This document shows, one piece after another, positions 7,624-15,657 of a stretch of 40,776 nucleotides of DNA. The DNA comes from Nitrospira sp. CR1.3. GTDB lineage: Bacteria; Nitrospirota; Nitrospiria; Nitrospirales; Nitrospiraceae. Under the pieces are notes generated by a model that saw only the letters and a list, made by a program, of their open reading frames with translations, made no database searches and was not told where the DNA came from. Numbering within the stretch: position 1 is the stretch's first letter; every line of letters starts with the position of its first letter. Both the position numbers and the translations under genes were made by a program. Location: assembly GCA_014055525.1 (NCBI GenBank), contig WIAH01000024.1, positions 1-40,776 on the forward strand, given 5' to 3'.

Positions 7624-7715
7624 GTTACTTGAGCCGGCAAGAAGGGTCGGGTATCCTCGCGAGCCGAATTCAGTTTGCGAGATTAGATGATGGTGGCCAG
7701 CACAAGAGCTAGTGA

Positions 7716-8195
7716 ATGACGCCCAATGAAGCAGCCGCAGCGTTGATCGCCGCTTTGCCGACGGGAATCCTACCCTCGCAACTGGAAGAGTACGGGATTG
7801 AGTCCACGGTCGAGCGGGCGCAGGCGATCTCGCGCGAGCTGCTCTTCTTGAATCTTTTTTGGATCGTTGCCGCGATCGAAGCGCAGATACCCCGCAAGTA
7901 CCAGACCGGGGTAACAGAATTGGTTCTCAAGGCGGTGGAATCCGGGTGGTCGACCACGTATCTTGTCGGCTCGGCGGCCTGGCCTGCCTTTCTCGCTGAA
8001 TGGAAGGTTCGAACAAGGCGATACGAACGGTTGGTGCAGGACGGAGCGAGCCCGCTGGCGGTCAGTGGCGAGGCAGGGATGGTCTTGGAAGAGCAGCGGG
8101 TCGTGAACGAGGAAGACCGGCGCAACCTTTTGGCCCTGCTGCTCGATTCGGTACCGGTCGAGACCTACGGTCGATTGCTGCAGGAGGTCGGATAG
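7716..8195 (+). CDS. Hypothetical helical protein, 159 aa
   Basis: 159 residues, mostly alpha-helical by composition, with no signal peptide. Segments include ELLFLNLFWIVAAIEAQI (about 41-58), too interrupted by charged residues to be a clear membrane helix, and a middle part with repeated tryptophans (SGWSTTYLVGSAAWPAFLAEW). The C-terminal third (VVNEEDRRNLLALLLDSVP) is amphipathic. I recognise no family. No ribosome-binding site is obvious before the ATG; the upstream AGTGA is weak. It lies between divergent and convergent genes and appears to be its own unit, ending 12 bases from the gpmA stop. Confidence 0.6.
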   Translation: MTPNEAAAALIAALPTGILPSQLEEYGIESTVERAQAISRELLFLNLFWIVAAIEAQIPRKYQTGVTELVLKAVESGWSTTYLVGSAAWPAFLAEWKVRTRRYERLVQDGASPLAVSGEAGMVLEEQRVVNEEDRRNLLALLLDSVPVETYGRLLQEVG

Positions 8196-8206
8196 ATTTA
8201 CCGACT

Positions 8207-8812
8207 CTATAAATAGCGGTGATTCAATACCTTGCCGCTGTTCTCCATCTCATAGAGTAACGGTGCTCCTGTCGGAATATTGAGTTCCAGCACCTGCTCC
8301 CTTGAGAGCTGCTCCAATTGCATGACGAGCGCCCGGAGGCTATTCCCGTGCGCGGCGATGAGAATGGTTTCACCCTTCAACACGCAGGGCTTGATCATTT
8401 TGTCATAGTAGGGCAACACGCGCTCGGCCGTGTCTTTCAGGCTTTCCCCCCCCGGCGGCCGGACGTCATAACTGCGGCGCCAGATTTTCACTTGTTCATC
8501 GCCGTATTTCTTTGCCGTTTCTGCCTTGTTCAAGCCCTGGAGTTCGCCGTACATTCGCTCGTTCAAGGCCTTATCTTTTTCGACTGGAATATTCGTCTGG
8601 CCGATGGTTTCAAGCGCGAGCCGCAAGGTTTCATTCGCCCGGACCAGGACGGAAGTGAACGCGCGGTCGAACACAAAACCACGGAGTTTCTCGCCGGCGT
8701 TCCTGGCCTCTTGGATGCCCCGAGGAGACAGCGGGACATCAACCCAGCCGGTAAAGCGGTTTTCCAAGTTCCATTGCGATTCGCCGTGTCGCAACAACAC
8801 TAAACGCGCCAT
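8207..8812 (-). CDS. gpmA: 2,3-bisphosphoglycerate-dependent phosphoglycerate mutase
   Basis: 201 residues, interconverting 3- and 2-phosphoglycerate in glycolysis/gluconeogenesis. The phospho-histidine signature [10 protein letters not shown] is at residues 6-15 (His9), [11 protein letters not shown] follows, [15 protein letters not shown] carries the family's catalytic acid, and [11 protein letters not shown] gives the second catalytic histidine. The length matches the short bacterial form rather than the 250-residue E. coli form. GAGGAG upstream of the ATG is a good ribosome-binding site. The gene is alone on the minus strand. The other 2-phosphoglycerate/PEP-linked genes in this window are at 24473-28455. 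Confidence 0.93.
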   Translation of the reverse strand: MARLVLLRHGESQWNLENRFTGWVDVPLSPRGIQEARNAGEKLRGFVFDRAFTSVLVRANETLRLALETIGQTNIPVEKDKALNERMYGELQGLNKAETAKKYGDEQVKIWRRSYDVRPPGGESLKDTAERVLPYYDKMIKPCVLKGETILIAAHGNSLRALVMQLEQLSREQVLELNIPTGAPLLYEMENSGKVLNHRYL

Positions 8813-8954
8813 AGGGTTGCTCCTCTATGAACGTGAGAGCTGAGAGCCAGACACAAGAATACTGGATCGTGCCCTCAAGTCAAGCGTTGCTTTCGCAGGG
8901 GAGCGGCAGTACCATGCCCCACGGTTTTCCCTTGGGAAAGGGTCGACTCCCGGC

Positions 8955-9791
8955 ATGAATCCCTCGCCTCTTTCCGATGTCAATCGGCTCACGCTTGAAT
9001 CCTGGTGGGGCGGTTTGGCCGAACGCCTGCACGTGGCCGATCGCGCGCAGACGTTTTTTCGAGGAATCCAGGCAGGTAACCTGCTCGACCGGATCGGTCA
9101 GGTCGGCGGACAAGTCGATTACATCCTGTTTGTCCTGACCCGTTATTGGGTTCCGACGGTGCTGCCCCCGGCGGGCCGCGAACGTCTCACCAAGAACGAT
9201 CAGGACTACTGGCTGGAATCGGAACAGATTCTGAAAACCGCGGCCATGCGGCTGCGGGAACTCAAGCCCTTGATTGAACTTCTCACAACTCCCAGCCCGC
9301 TTGCGGACCCGGCGCCGGAGACGAGTCTCAGCCCATCGCCGGTGATCGAACTGGAACTCGCCAATGTGATCGAAGGCATCGCAGAAGCAGCCGGAACCTA
9401 TGGAGGTCCTGACTACACCTCAATCGTAAAGGCCTTCGATCCGGTGCCGCTCAGGCAAACTCAGCCCTTCAAACACAATAAGAAACATAGCGCTGAGCTG
9501 TGGGTCGTCTTCCTCCTTCGCGAACATTTTCGCAGCCTCGGGCTCGGAAAAGACCGCTATTGGCCGCTGGTCGCGCCGCTCTGCACCGCGGCGGGCATCG
9601 TGAATCAGAACGGACAGTCCTATAGCCCGGACGAACTGAAATCCTGGTGGCAGAAGAACTGGCCTCGCACCTACACGCAATTGGAACAAAAACAGGAGGC
9701 GGCCGATTCAGGTGGAGCAGCCTACGAACAGGATTTTGCCTGGTTTCAGGGTTGGATCGGCTGGCAGCGGTCGAGAACCACAAGCAGATAA
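8955..9791 (+). CDS. Hypothetical protein, 278 aa
   Basis: 278 residues with no signal peptide, membrane helix or family that I recognise. It begins with an amphipathic helical region containing several tryptophans (LESWWGGLAERLHVADRA), has a proline-rich hinge at about residues 113-130 (TTPSPLADPAPETSLSPSP) and a second helical domain to the end, with WWQKNWPRTYTQLEQKQ and a C-terminus ending in WFQGWIGWQRS. This two-domain, tryptophan-rich soluble build is distinctive. The ribosome-binding site is weak. It is convergent with the minus-strand gene at 9804. Confidence 0.6.
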   Translation: MNPSPLSDVNRLTLESWWGGLAERLHVADRAQTFFRGIQAGNLLDRIGQVGGQVDYILFVLTRYWVPTVLPPAGRERLTKNDQDYWLESEQILKTAAMRLRELKPLIELLTTPSPLADPAPETSLSPSPVIELELANVIEGIAEAAGTYGGPDYTSIVKAFDPVPLRQTQPFKHNKKHSAELWVVFLLREHFRSLGLGKDRYWPLVAPLCTAAGIVNQNGQSYSPDELKSWWQKNWPRTYTQLEQKQEAADSGGAAYEQDFAWFQGWIGWQRSRTTSR

Positions 9792-9803
9792 GGGCGCCGG
9801 TGC

Positions 9804-10448
9804 TCAGGTATCAATCATCGCTGCCGGCTTGGCCGGTTTTATCGGGAGGCGGTCTCCCTCGGACAGGCCCTCCTGAATCAATTTGAACATCATCAGGATA
9901 AAGAGAACGTAGAACGCGACGCCCACCCAAACAACGTAGGGCTGGACGCCGCCTGCCTCCTTCAGCGCGAGGGCTCGCTTCGTCTGATCGTCTCCGGCCT
10001 TCCGTTTGATCTCTCCGATCTGTTCCCTGCAGTACCAATAGTAGACGTAATTACCCGTCGCACCGGCCATGATGCTCCAGACAATGCCGACGGTGACGTC
10101 TCCGGTCAGATAGGTGGACACCATCGGCCCGACCGCATAGACCATCGCGTACAAGTACATTTTGCGATAGAGGAACCAGAGGAATGAAATGAACAGGAAA
10201 GCGGGCCAATTCCATGTGAGCGAAAACTTGGGCGCCTGCGCAGAGCCGAATTTCTTGAATTGCTCCAAATACCGATCGGCATGTGGGCCGATGAATTCTC
10301 TCCAGAGATCGCCGTCGGTCTGGTTCAAATGAACCGTGGAAGGAGGGGAGGCCGCTTGCTCCACGACCGGGGACAGATTTGTCCCGCATTGGTAACAGAA
10401 CTTGGAATCGTCCTGGTTCTGCTGGTTGCACTGAGGGCAGGATTGCAT
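9804..10448 (-). CDS. Zinc-ribbon DUF2628-type membrane protein
   Basis: 214 residues. An N-terminal zinc ribbon has four cysteines at 4, 7, 18 and 21 (CPQC and CYQCG). A cytoplasmic linker containing WREFIGPHADRYLEQF leads to a membrane domain with the pattern LTWNWPAFLFISFLWFLYRKMY typical of DUF2628 proteins, then further helices (about 110-150) and a last helix near 180-202 (VWVGVAFYVLFILMMF within it). Function of this family is not known; the ribbon suggests protein or nucleic-acid contact at the membrane. It is divergent from argD, sharing an intergenic region of about 110 bases. Confidence 0.75.
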   Translation of the reverse strand: MQSCPQCNQQNQDDSKFCYQCGTNLSPVVEQAASPPSTVHLNQTDGDLWREFIGPHADRYLEQFKKFGSAQAPKFSLTWNWPAFLFISFLWFLYRKMYLYAMVYAVGPMVSTYLTGDVTVGIVWSIMAGATGNYVYYWYCREQIGEIKRKAGDDQTKRALALKEAGGVQPYVVWVGVAFYVLFILMMFKLIQEGLSEGDRLPIKPAKPAAMIDT

Positions 10449-10499
10449 CGGTCAGAGAGTATCACATCGACAGTCGCGTCTGGGAGGGACGGAGAGCGG

Positions 10500-10528
10500 T
10501 TGCTTTCACTGCCGTCCTATGCTAGCGT
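10500..10528 (+). promoter_or_regulatory. Promoter of the arginine/lysine operon
   Basis: TTGCTT (10500-10505), a 17-base spacer and TAGCGT (10523-10528) preceded by TGC. Predicted start is near 10535, giving a leader of about 23 bases that contains AAGGGG before the argD ATG at 10558. The in-frame ATG at 10519 lies inside the promoter and so cannot be the start. No ARG-box-like repeat stands out. Confidence 0.55.
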
Positions 10529-10557
10529 CCCTTACTTTACAAGGGGATACGTTTGCC

Positions 10558-11769
10558 ATGCCCACAGAAGAACTCAAAAAGAATGCCGAACAGTTTTTGA
10601 TGGGGACCTATGCCCGCCAGCCTATTTCGATCGTCAGAGGCCGAGGCACGAAGGTTTACGATCTGGAGGGAAGAGAATACACGGACTTTGTCGGTGGAAT
10701 CGCCGTGAATGTGCTCGGACATGGGCATCCGGATCTGGTCGCTGCCATTCAGCGCCAGGTCGCGCAGCTCATTCACGCGTCGAACCTCTATTACACAGAG
10801 CCTCAGGTGAAGCTGGCCGAGACTCTCGTCGACCATTCATTCGCCGACAAAGTGTTTTTCTGCAACAGCGGGGCGGAGGCCAACGAAGCGGCGATCAAAC
10901 TTGCCCGCCGCTATTCCCATGCCAAATACGGGGACGGTCGGTATGAAATCGTCACAATGAAGAATTCGTTCCACGGACGCACGATGGCGACCTTGACCGC
11001 TACTGGACAGGAGAAGGTCCAGAAAGGGTATCAGCCCCTGGTTCCGGGGTTTTCTTATGTGGACTTCAATCACTTTGCAGAGCTCGAACGAGCGGTCGGA
11101 GATAAGACGGCGGCCGTCATGCTGGAGCCGGTCCAGGGCGAAGGAGGCGTGCATGTGGCCGATCGGGAGTACTTAAAGGCGACGCGTGACCTCTGCACCG
11201 GAAGAGATGTGCTTCTGATCTTCGATGAAGTGCAAACCGGCGTGGGGAGAACAGGAAGTCTTTTCGCGTACGAACAGCTTGGAGTCGAGCCGGATATCAT
11301 GACGTTGGCCAAAGGGCTCGGGGGCGGCGTGCCGATCGGAGCCTGCCTCGCGAGAGATTCTGTCGCGCAGGCGTTCGGGCCGGGATCACATGCCTCTACT
11401 TTCGGCGGCAATCCTCTTGCCTGCGCGGCGGCGCTGGCTGTTTTCCGCGTCTTGCTGGAAGGAAGAGTGCTTGAGCAGGCGAGACAGATGGGCGACTACC
11501 TTGCGAAAGGACTGTCCGACTGCAAGGATCGCCACCATGTCGTGCGCGATGTGCGAGGCCTCGGCCTCTTGCAGGGGATGGAATTGGAGATGGACGCGAA
11601 AAACGTCGTGAGCGACTGCCTGAAGCGTGGTCTGTTGATCAACGCGACGTCGGAACGGATTCTGCGATTCGTACCGCCCCTGATCGTGACTCAACGCGAA
11701 ATCGATCGGTTGCTCGATGTGCTGTCTCAGATTTTCAACCGGCATGCCATTGAGTCGCCGGCTCATTGA
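10558..11769 (+). CDS. argD: Acetylornithine aminotransferase
   Basis: 403 residues, a PLP-dependent class-III aminotransferase converting N-acetylglutamate semialdehyde to N-acetylornithine. Visible motifs are LYYTEPQVKLAETL, FFCNSGAEANEAAIKLARRY, FHGRTMATLTATGQ, LIFDEVQTGVGRTG and the Schiff-base lysine in MTLAKGLGGGVP. The start at 10558 is set by the promoter and an AAGGGG sequence; length equals the usual ArgD. ArgD enzymes can also act as succinyl-DAP aminotransferase, but a dapL gene is in this window, so that role is probably not needed. It is the first gene of the operon; argF starts 15 bases after its stop. Confidence 0.93.
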   Translation: MPTEELKKNAEQFLMGTYARQPISIVRGRGTKVYDLEGREYTDFVGGIAVNVLGHGHPDLVAAIQRQVAQLIHASNLYYTEPQVKLAETLVDHSFADKVFFCNSGAEANEAAIKLARRYSHAKYGDGRYEIVTMKNSFHGRTMATLTATGQEKVQKGYQPLVPGFSYVDFNHFAELERAVGDKTAAVMLEPVQGEGGVHVADREYLKATRDLCTGRDVLLIFDEVQTGVGRTGSLFAYEQLGVEPDIMTLAKGLGGGVPIGACLARDSVAQAFGPGSHASTFGGNPLACAAALAVFRVLLEGRVLEQARQMGDYLAKGLSDCKDRHHVVRDVRGLGLLQGMELEMDAKNVVSDCLKRGLLINATSERILRFVPPLIVTQREIDRLLDVLSQIFNRHAIESPAH

Positions 11770-11784
11770 CCGCGCGGTGATCCG

Positions 11785-12756
11785 ATGAAAGCTCGAGCTC
11801 GACACAAGGCGGGATTGGGGAAAGATCTGCTGGATGTGGCGGCGATCTCACGCGGCGAGATCGAAAGCCTTCTGACGCTGGCGGCTCGCCTGAAGGACAA
11901 GCAACGTCGCGGAATCCCTCATCCCTTGCTTCAAGGGAAAACCCTGGGATTGCTGTTCCAGAAGCCCTCGACGCGGACCAGAGTGTCTTTCGAAGCGGGC
12001 ATGAACCAGTTGGGCGGCCACGCTCTTGTCCTGCCCATGGGAGACATTCAATTGTCCCGGGGAGAGAGCGTAGCCGATACGGCGCGCGTGCTCTCGCGAT
12101 ATCTCGACGGCATCGTCATCCGCACCTATGACCATGCGACGGTCGAGGAGTGGGCTGCCGAGGCGACGATGCCGGTCATAAACGGATTGACCGACCTGAG
12201 CCACCCCTGCCAGGCCCTGTCGGACCTGCTGACGATCCGTGAAAAGAAAGGGCGGTTGAAAGGCGTCAAGATCGCCTATGTCGGCGATGGAAACAACGTG
12301 GCGAATTCTCTTATCGAGGCGGCGGCGAAAATGGGAATGACCATAGCGCTCGGTTGCCCGTCCGGGTATCAGCCGGATCAGCATGTCGTGGATCTGGCCA
12401 GGTTGGAGGCGGCGAAGACGGGGGCCGTGATCGAGCTGGGCCATGACCCTCAGGTGGCGGTGAAGGAAGCGGACGTGATTTATGCGGATGTGTGGATCAG
12501 TATGGGACGCGAGCGGGAACAGGCGCGACGGCTCAAAGTGTTGGGGCCATACCAGGTCAATAGCCGCCTTGTCAGCCGAGCCAGACCGGACGCGATCGTC
12601 ATGCACTGTCTGCCGGCGCATCGAGGCGAAGAGATCACGGCCGAGGTACTCGACGGTCCGCAGTCGGTGATCATTGATCAGGCCGAGAATCGGCTGCACA
12701 TGCAAAAGGCCATCTTGACAAAACTGCTGGGCAACAGGAACCGGACACCACCATGA
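11785..12756 (+). CDS. argF: Ornithine carbamoyltransferase
   Basis: 323 residues, forming citrulline from ornithine and carbamoyl phosphate. The carbamoyl-phosphate motif STRTR is in [26 protein letters not shown] carries HPxQ, and [11 protein letters not shown] is the ornithine-side signature. The order argD-argF-argG-argH suggests the anabolic enzyme. The first 13 residues ([13 protein letters not shown]) are a basic extension before the family begins at DLLDVAAIS. The stop overlaps the argG start as ATGA (12753-12756). Confidence 0.93.
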   Translation: MKARARHKAGLGKDLLDVAAISRGEIESLLTLAARLKDKQRRGIPHPLLQGKTLGLLFQKPSTRTRVSFEAGMNQLGGHALVLPMGDIQLSRGESVADTARVLSRYLDGIVIRTYDHATVEEWAAEATMPVINGLTDLSHPCQALSDLLTIREKKGRLKGVKIAYVGDGNNVANSLIEAAAKMGMTIALGCPSGYQPDQHVVDLARLEAAKTGAVIELGHDPQVAVKEADVIYADVWISMGREREQARRLKVLGPYQVNSRLVSRARPDAIVMHCLPAHRGEEITAEVLDGPQSVIIDQAENRLHMQKAILTKLLGNRNRTPP

Positions 12757-13964
12757 GTCGTGCGATCAAGAAAGTCGTCCTGGCCTACTCCGGCGGGCTC
12801 GACACCTCGGTGATTTTGAAATGGTTGCAAGAAACCTATGAGGCCGAGGTTATCGCATTTTGCGCGGATCTGGGTCAGGGTGAGGATCTTAAGGCGATCA
12901 AGGCCAAGGCGCAGGCTCTCGGCGTCAAGAAGGTCTACGTTGAAGATCTGCGAGAAACCTTTGTGAAAGACTATGTGTTCCCCATGTTGCGGGGCAATGC
13001 GATGTATGAGGGCAGTTATCTGCTGGGTACGTCGATCGCTCGCCCGTTGATCGCCCGTCGGCAGGCTGAAATCGCGCTCAAGGAAGGGGCCGAGGCGGTC
13101 TCGCACGGCGCAACCGGAAAGGGGAACGATCAAGTCCGCTTCGAACTGACCTATACGGCGCTCGCGCCTAAGCTCAAGATCATCGCCCCGTGGAGAGAAT
13201 GGACGATGCGTTCCCGGCGCGAATTGATTGAGTACGCCGACCGCCACGGGATTCCCGTCACGGCGACCAAAGCAAAGCCGTACAGCATGGATCTGAACCT
13301 GTTCCATGTGAGTTACGAAGGGGGGATCCTCGAGGACCCTTGGGAGGCTCCGCCGGATGAGATCTTCCAGATGACGGTATCGCCGGAACAGGCTCCCAAT
13401 AAGCCGCTCGAAGTCGAAATCGACTATGAAGAGGGTAATCCTGTCGCGGTTGACGGGAAAAAGATGAGTGCGGCGACATTGCTGGCCCATCTCAATAAAT
13501 TGGGCGGCGCGCACGGGATCGGACGCGTCGATCTCGTGGAGAACCGCTACGTCGGAATGAAGTCACGAGGGGTGTACGAAACGCCCGGCGGGACTATTCT
13601 CCATGTCGCTCATCGGGGGCTTGAGTCATTGACGATGGATCGCGAGGTTCTCCACTTCAGGGATAGTTTGATCCCGCGATTCGCGGATTTGATCTATAAC
13701 GGCTATTGGTTCAGCCCGGAGCGCGAGATGATCCAGACGGCAATCGATGAAGCGCAGAAGGATGTTACAGGTACGGCGCGCGTGAAACTCTATAAAGGCA
13801 GCTGCGCGCTGGTCGGACGCAGGTCGAAGAACTCCCTCTATCGGCTGGACATCGCGACCTTTGAAGAAGATGAAGTCTACGATCAGAAGGACGCCGAGGG
13901 CTTTATCCGCCTGAACGCCTTACGTCTGAAAATCCGAGCGCAACGGAAGAGGGCCTCCCCCTGA
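12753..13964 (+). CDS. argG: Argininosuccinate synthase
   Basis: 403 residues, joining citrulline and aspartate with ATP. The PP-loop is [15 protein letters not shown] near the N-terminus, followed by the family blocks [25 protein letters not shown] and [14 protein letters not shown], and the C-terminal [12 protein letters not shown]. The length is the normal short bacterial form. Translationally coupled at both ends: ATGA with argF and a one-base TGATG overlap with argH at 13964. Confidence 0.95.
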   Translation: MSRAIKKVVLAYSGGLDTSVILKWLQETYEAEVIAFCADLGQGEDLKAIKAKAQALGVKKVYVEDLRETFVKDYVFPMLRGNAMYEGSYLLGTSIARPLIARRQAEIALKEGAEAVSHGATGKGNDQVRFELTYTALAPKLKIIAPWREWTMRSRRELIEYADRHGIPVTATKAKPYSMDLNLFHVSYEGGILEDPWEAPPDEIFQMTVSPEQAPNKPLEVEIDYEEGNPVAVDGKKMSAATLLAHLNKLGGAHGIGRVDLVENRYVGMKSRGVYETPGGTILHVAHRGLESLTMDREVLHFRDSLIPRFADLIYNGYWFSPEREMIQTAIDEAQKDVTGTARVKLYKGSCALVGRRSKNSLYRLDIATFEEDEVYDQKDAEGFIRLNALRLKIRAQRKRASP

Positions 13965-15376
13965 TGGCGAAGAGAAAGCGCCGCAGCCGGACGGCCGCGA
14001 CCGTCGGGAAGGCCTGGGATGGAAGATTTCGGGAAAGGACGAACCGGCTGGTCGAAGCCTTTACCGAGTCGGTGACCGTCGATCGCCGACTCTATGCAGA
14101 AGACGTGCAGGGCAGCATCGCCCATTGCAAAACATTGGAGAAGGCCCGCGTCTTGAGTCCGACGGAAACCAGGACCATCGTGCGCGGATTGGAAGCCGTT
14201 CGGGCGGAATTGGATCGGGGACGATTCCGATTTATGCCCCATGACGAAGACATCCACATGGCCATTGAGCGGCGACTGACGGAGCTGATCGGACCGGTCG
14301 GCGGCAAATTGCACACGGGTCGCAGCAGGAACGATCAGGTGGCGCTGGACGTCCGCTTGTATCTTCGCAGCCGATTGAGCCGATTGCAGGACCAGCTGCG
14401 GGAATTTCAACGGGTGTTGGTGGCGAAGGCGAAGATTCATCGCACCGTCGCCATGCCCGGGTACACGCATCTGCAACGCGCGCAACCGGTGCTGCTCGCT
14501 CATCATCTCTTGGCTTATGTCGACATGGTCGAGCGGGACAAGGGCCGGTTGCACGATGCCTATGTCCGGCTCAATGTCATGCCGTTGGGGTGCGGGGCCC
14601 TGGCCGGCACCAACTATCCGGTCGATCGCCGGTACACGGCCGGACTCTTGGGATTTCCCGCTGTGACCACGAACAGCCTTGATACGGTCTCCGATCGTGA
14701 CTTCATGATCGAAGTGGCGGCGGCCCTGTCGATCGCGATGATGCATCTCTCTCGGTTAAGTGAGGAGTTGATCGTCTGGTCGTCACAGGAGTTTCAGTTT
14801 GTGGATCTCCCGGACGCCTTTTGCACCGGCAGCAGCATGATGCCCCAGAAGAAGAATCCGGACGTACCCGAACTCATCCGTGGGAAGACCGGCCGTGTCT
14901 ACGGCCACCTGATGAATTTGCTGACCACCCTGAAAGCCTTGCCGCTGAGCTATAATAGGGACTTACAAGAGGACAAGCCGGCGCTCTTCGACGCGCTCGA
15001 TACCCTCTCGGCCTCGATTCGGGTCATGACCGAGCTGATGCGCCGGTTGAAAATCAATCGGGACGCATTGAAGCAGGCCGTCCAAGGCGGAGGTTTACTC
15101 GCGACGGAATTGGCCGACTATCTGGTCACGCGAGGCGTGCCGTTTCGCGAGGCCCACGCGGTGACCGGACGTATCGTGCGGGCTGGTCTCGAAAAGAATC
15201 GCGAGTTGACAGATTTCTCGCTGGAAGAGTTGCGGGCCTTCTCTGATCGCATTGAGAAAGGGGTCTTCGCGCGTTTGTCCGTTTCGTCTGCGATCGATCG
15301 AAAGGGACAGGTCGGAGGGACGGCCCGGGGACGAGTCGAGCAACGCATCAAGGAACTGGAACGGTCCCTGTCATGA
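13964..15376 (+). CDS. argH: Argininosuccinate lyase
   Basis: 470 residues, releasing arginine and fumarate. The fumarase/lyase superfamily signature GSSMMPQKKNPD is present with the catalytic serine loop, together with HTGRSRNDQVALD and GYTHLQRAQPVLLAHH. The first 18 residues ([15 protein letters not shown]) are an unusually basic tail before the family starts at KAWDGRFRE. The stop overlaps the next ATG (15373) by four bases, which ties the small lipoprotein to this operon. Confidence 0.95.
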   Translation: MAKRKRRSRTAATVGKAWDGRFRERTNRLVEAFTESVTVDRRLYAEDVQGSIAHCKTLEKARVLSPTETRTIVRGLEAVRAELDRGRFRFMPHDEDIHMAIERRLTELIGPVGGKLHTGRSRNDQVALDVRLYLRSRLSRLQDQLREFQRVLVAKAKIHRTVAMPGYTHLQRAQPVLLAHHLLAYVDMVERDKGRLHDAYVRLNVMPLGCGALAGTNYPVDRRYTAGLLGFPAVTTNSLDTVSDRDFMIEVAAALSIAMMHLSRLSEELIVWSSQEFQFVDLPDAFCTGSSMMPQKKNPDVPELIRGKTGRVYGHLMNLLTTLKALPLSYNRDLQEDKPALFDALDTLSASIRVMTELMRRLKINRDALKQAVQGGGLLATELADYLVTRGVPFREAHAVTGRIVRAGLEKNRELTDFSLEELRAFSDRIEKGVFARLSVSSAIDRKGQVGGTARGRVEQRIKELERSLS

Positions 15377-15621
15377 AGCGATGGATCGTCGCTCTCGCGG
15401 CGGCGCTGTCGGTCTCCTGCGGAACAGTAGGGCCACCGGTTCCGCCGGAAAATGTCGGGGTGGCGGTGACGATCGAACAGCAGAAGAAACGCGACGCTAT
15501 TGACGCTATTGAGGCGCAGCAACGTGAAGCGGCGGTACCGGTGGAAGGCACTGATTCGGATCCTGCCATGCAGGGTCAGGACGTGAATCTGCCGCCCTTT
15601 CGGCCGGTGGGCACCCGGTAA
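15373..15621 (+). CDS. Small LptM/YifL-like lipoprotein
   Basis: 82 residues. The signal sequence MKRWIVALAAALSVSC puts the lipidated cysteine at residue 16, and the mature part begins CGTVGPPVPPEN, then continues hydrophilic and probably disordered. E. coli LptM (YifL), which begins CG..GP and is proline-rich, helps assemble the LPS transporter LptD and is encoded beside dapF; small lipoproteins next to lysA or dapF are common. Position before lysA and this N-terminus suggest the same group. The -3 residue of the lipobox is serine rather than leucine, which is slightly unusual. It overlaps argH by four bases. Confidence 0.65.
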   Translation: MKRWIVALAAALSVSCGTVGPPVPPENVGVAVTIEQQKKRDAIDAIEAQQREAAVPVEGTDSDPAMQGQDVNLPPFRPVGTR

Positions 15622-15657
15622 GTCGATCACCATGACGCTGAACTGCAGGAGGGACTG

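Noticed and set aside
10519..10557. Longer argD start at ATG 10519
   Set aside because: It lies between the -35 and -10 boxes, adds 13 residues without family match and has no ribosome-binding site.
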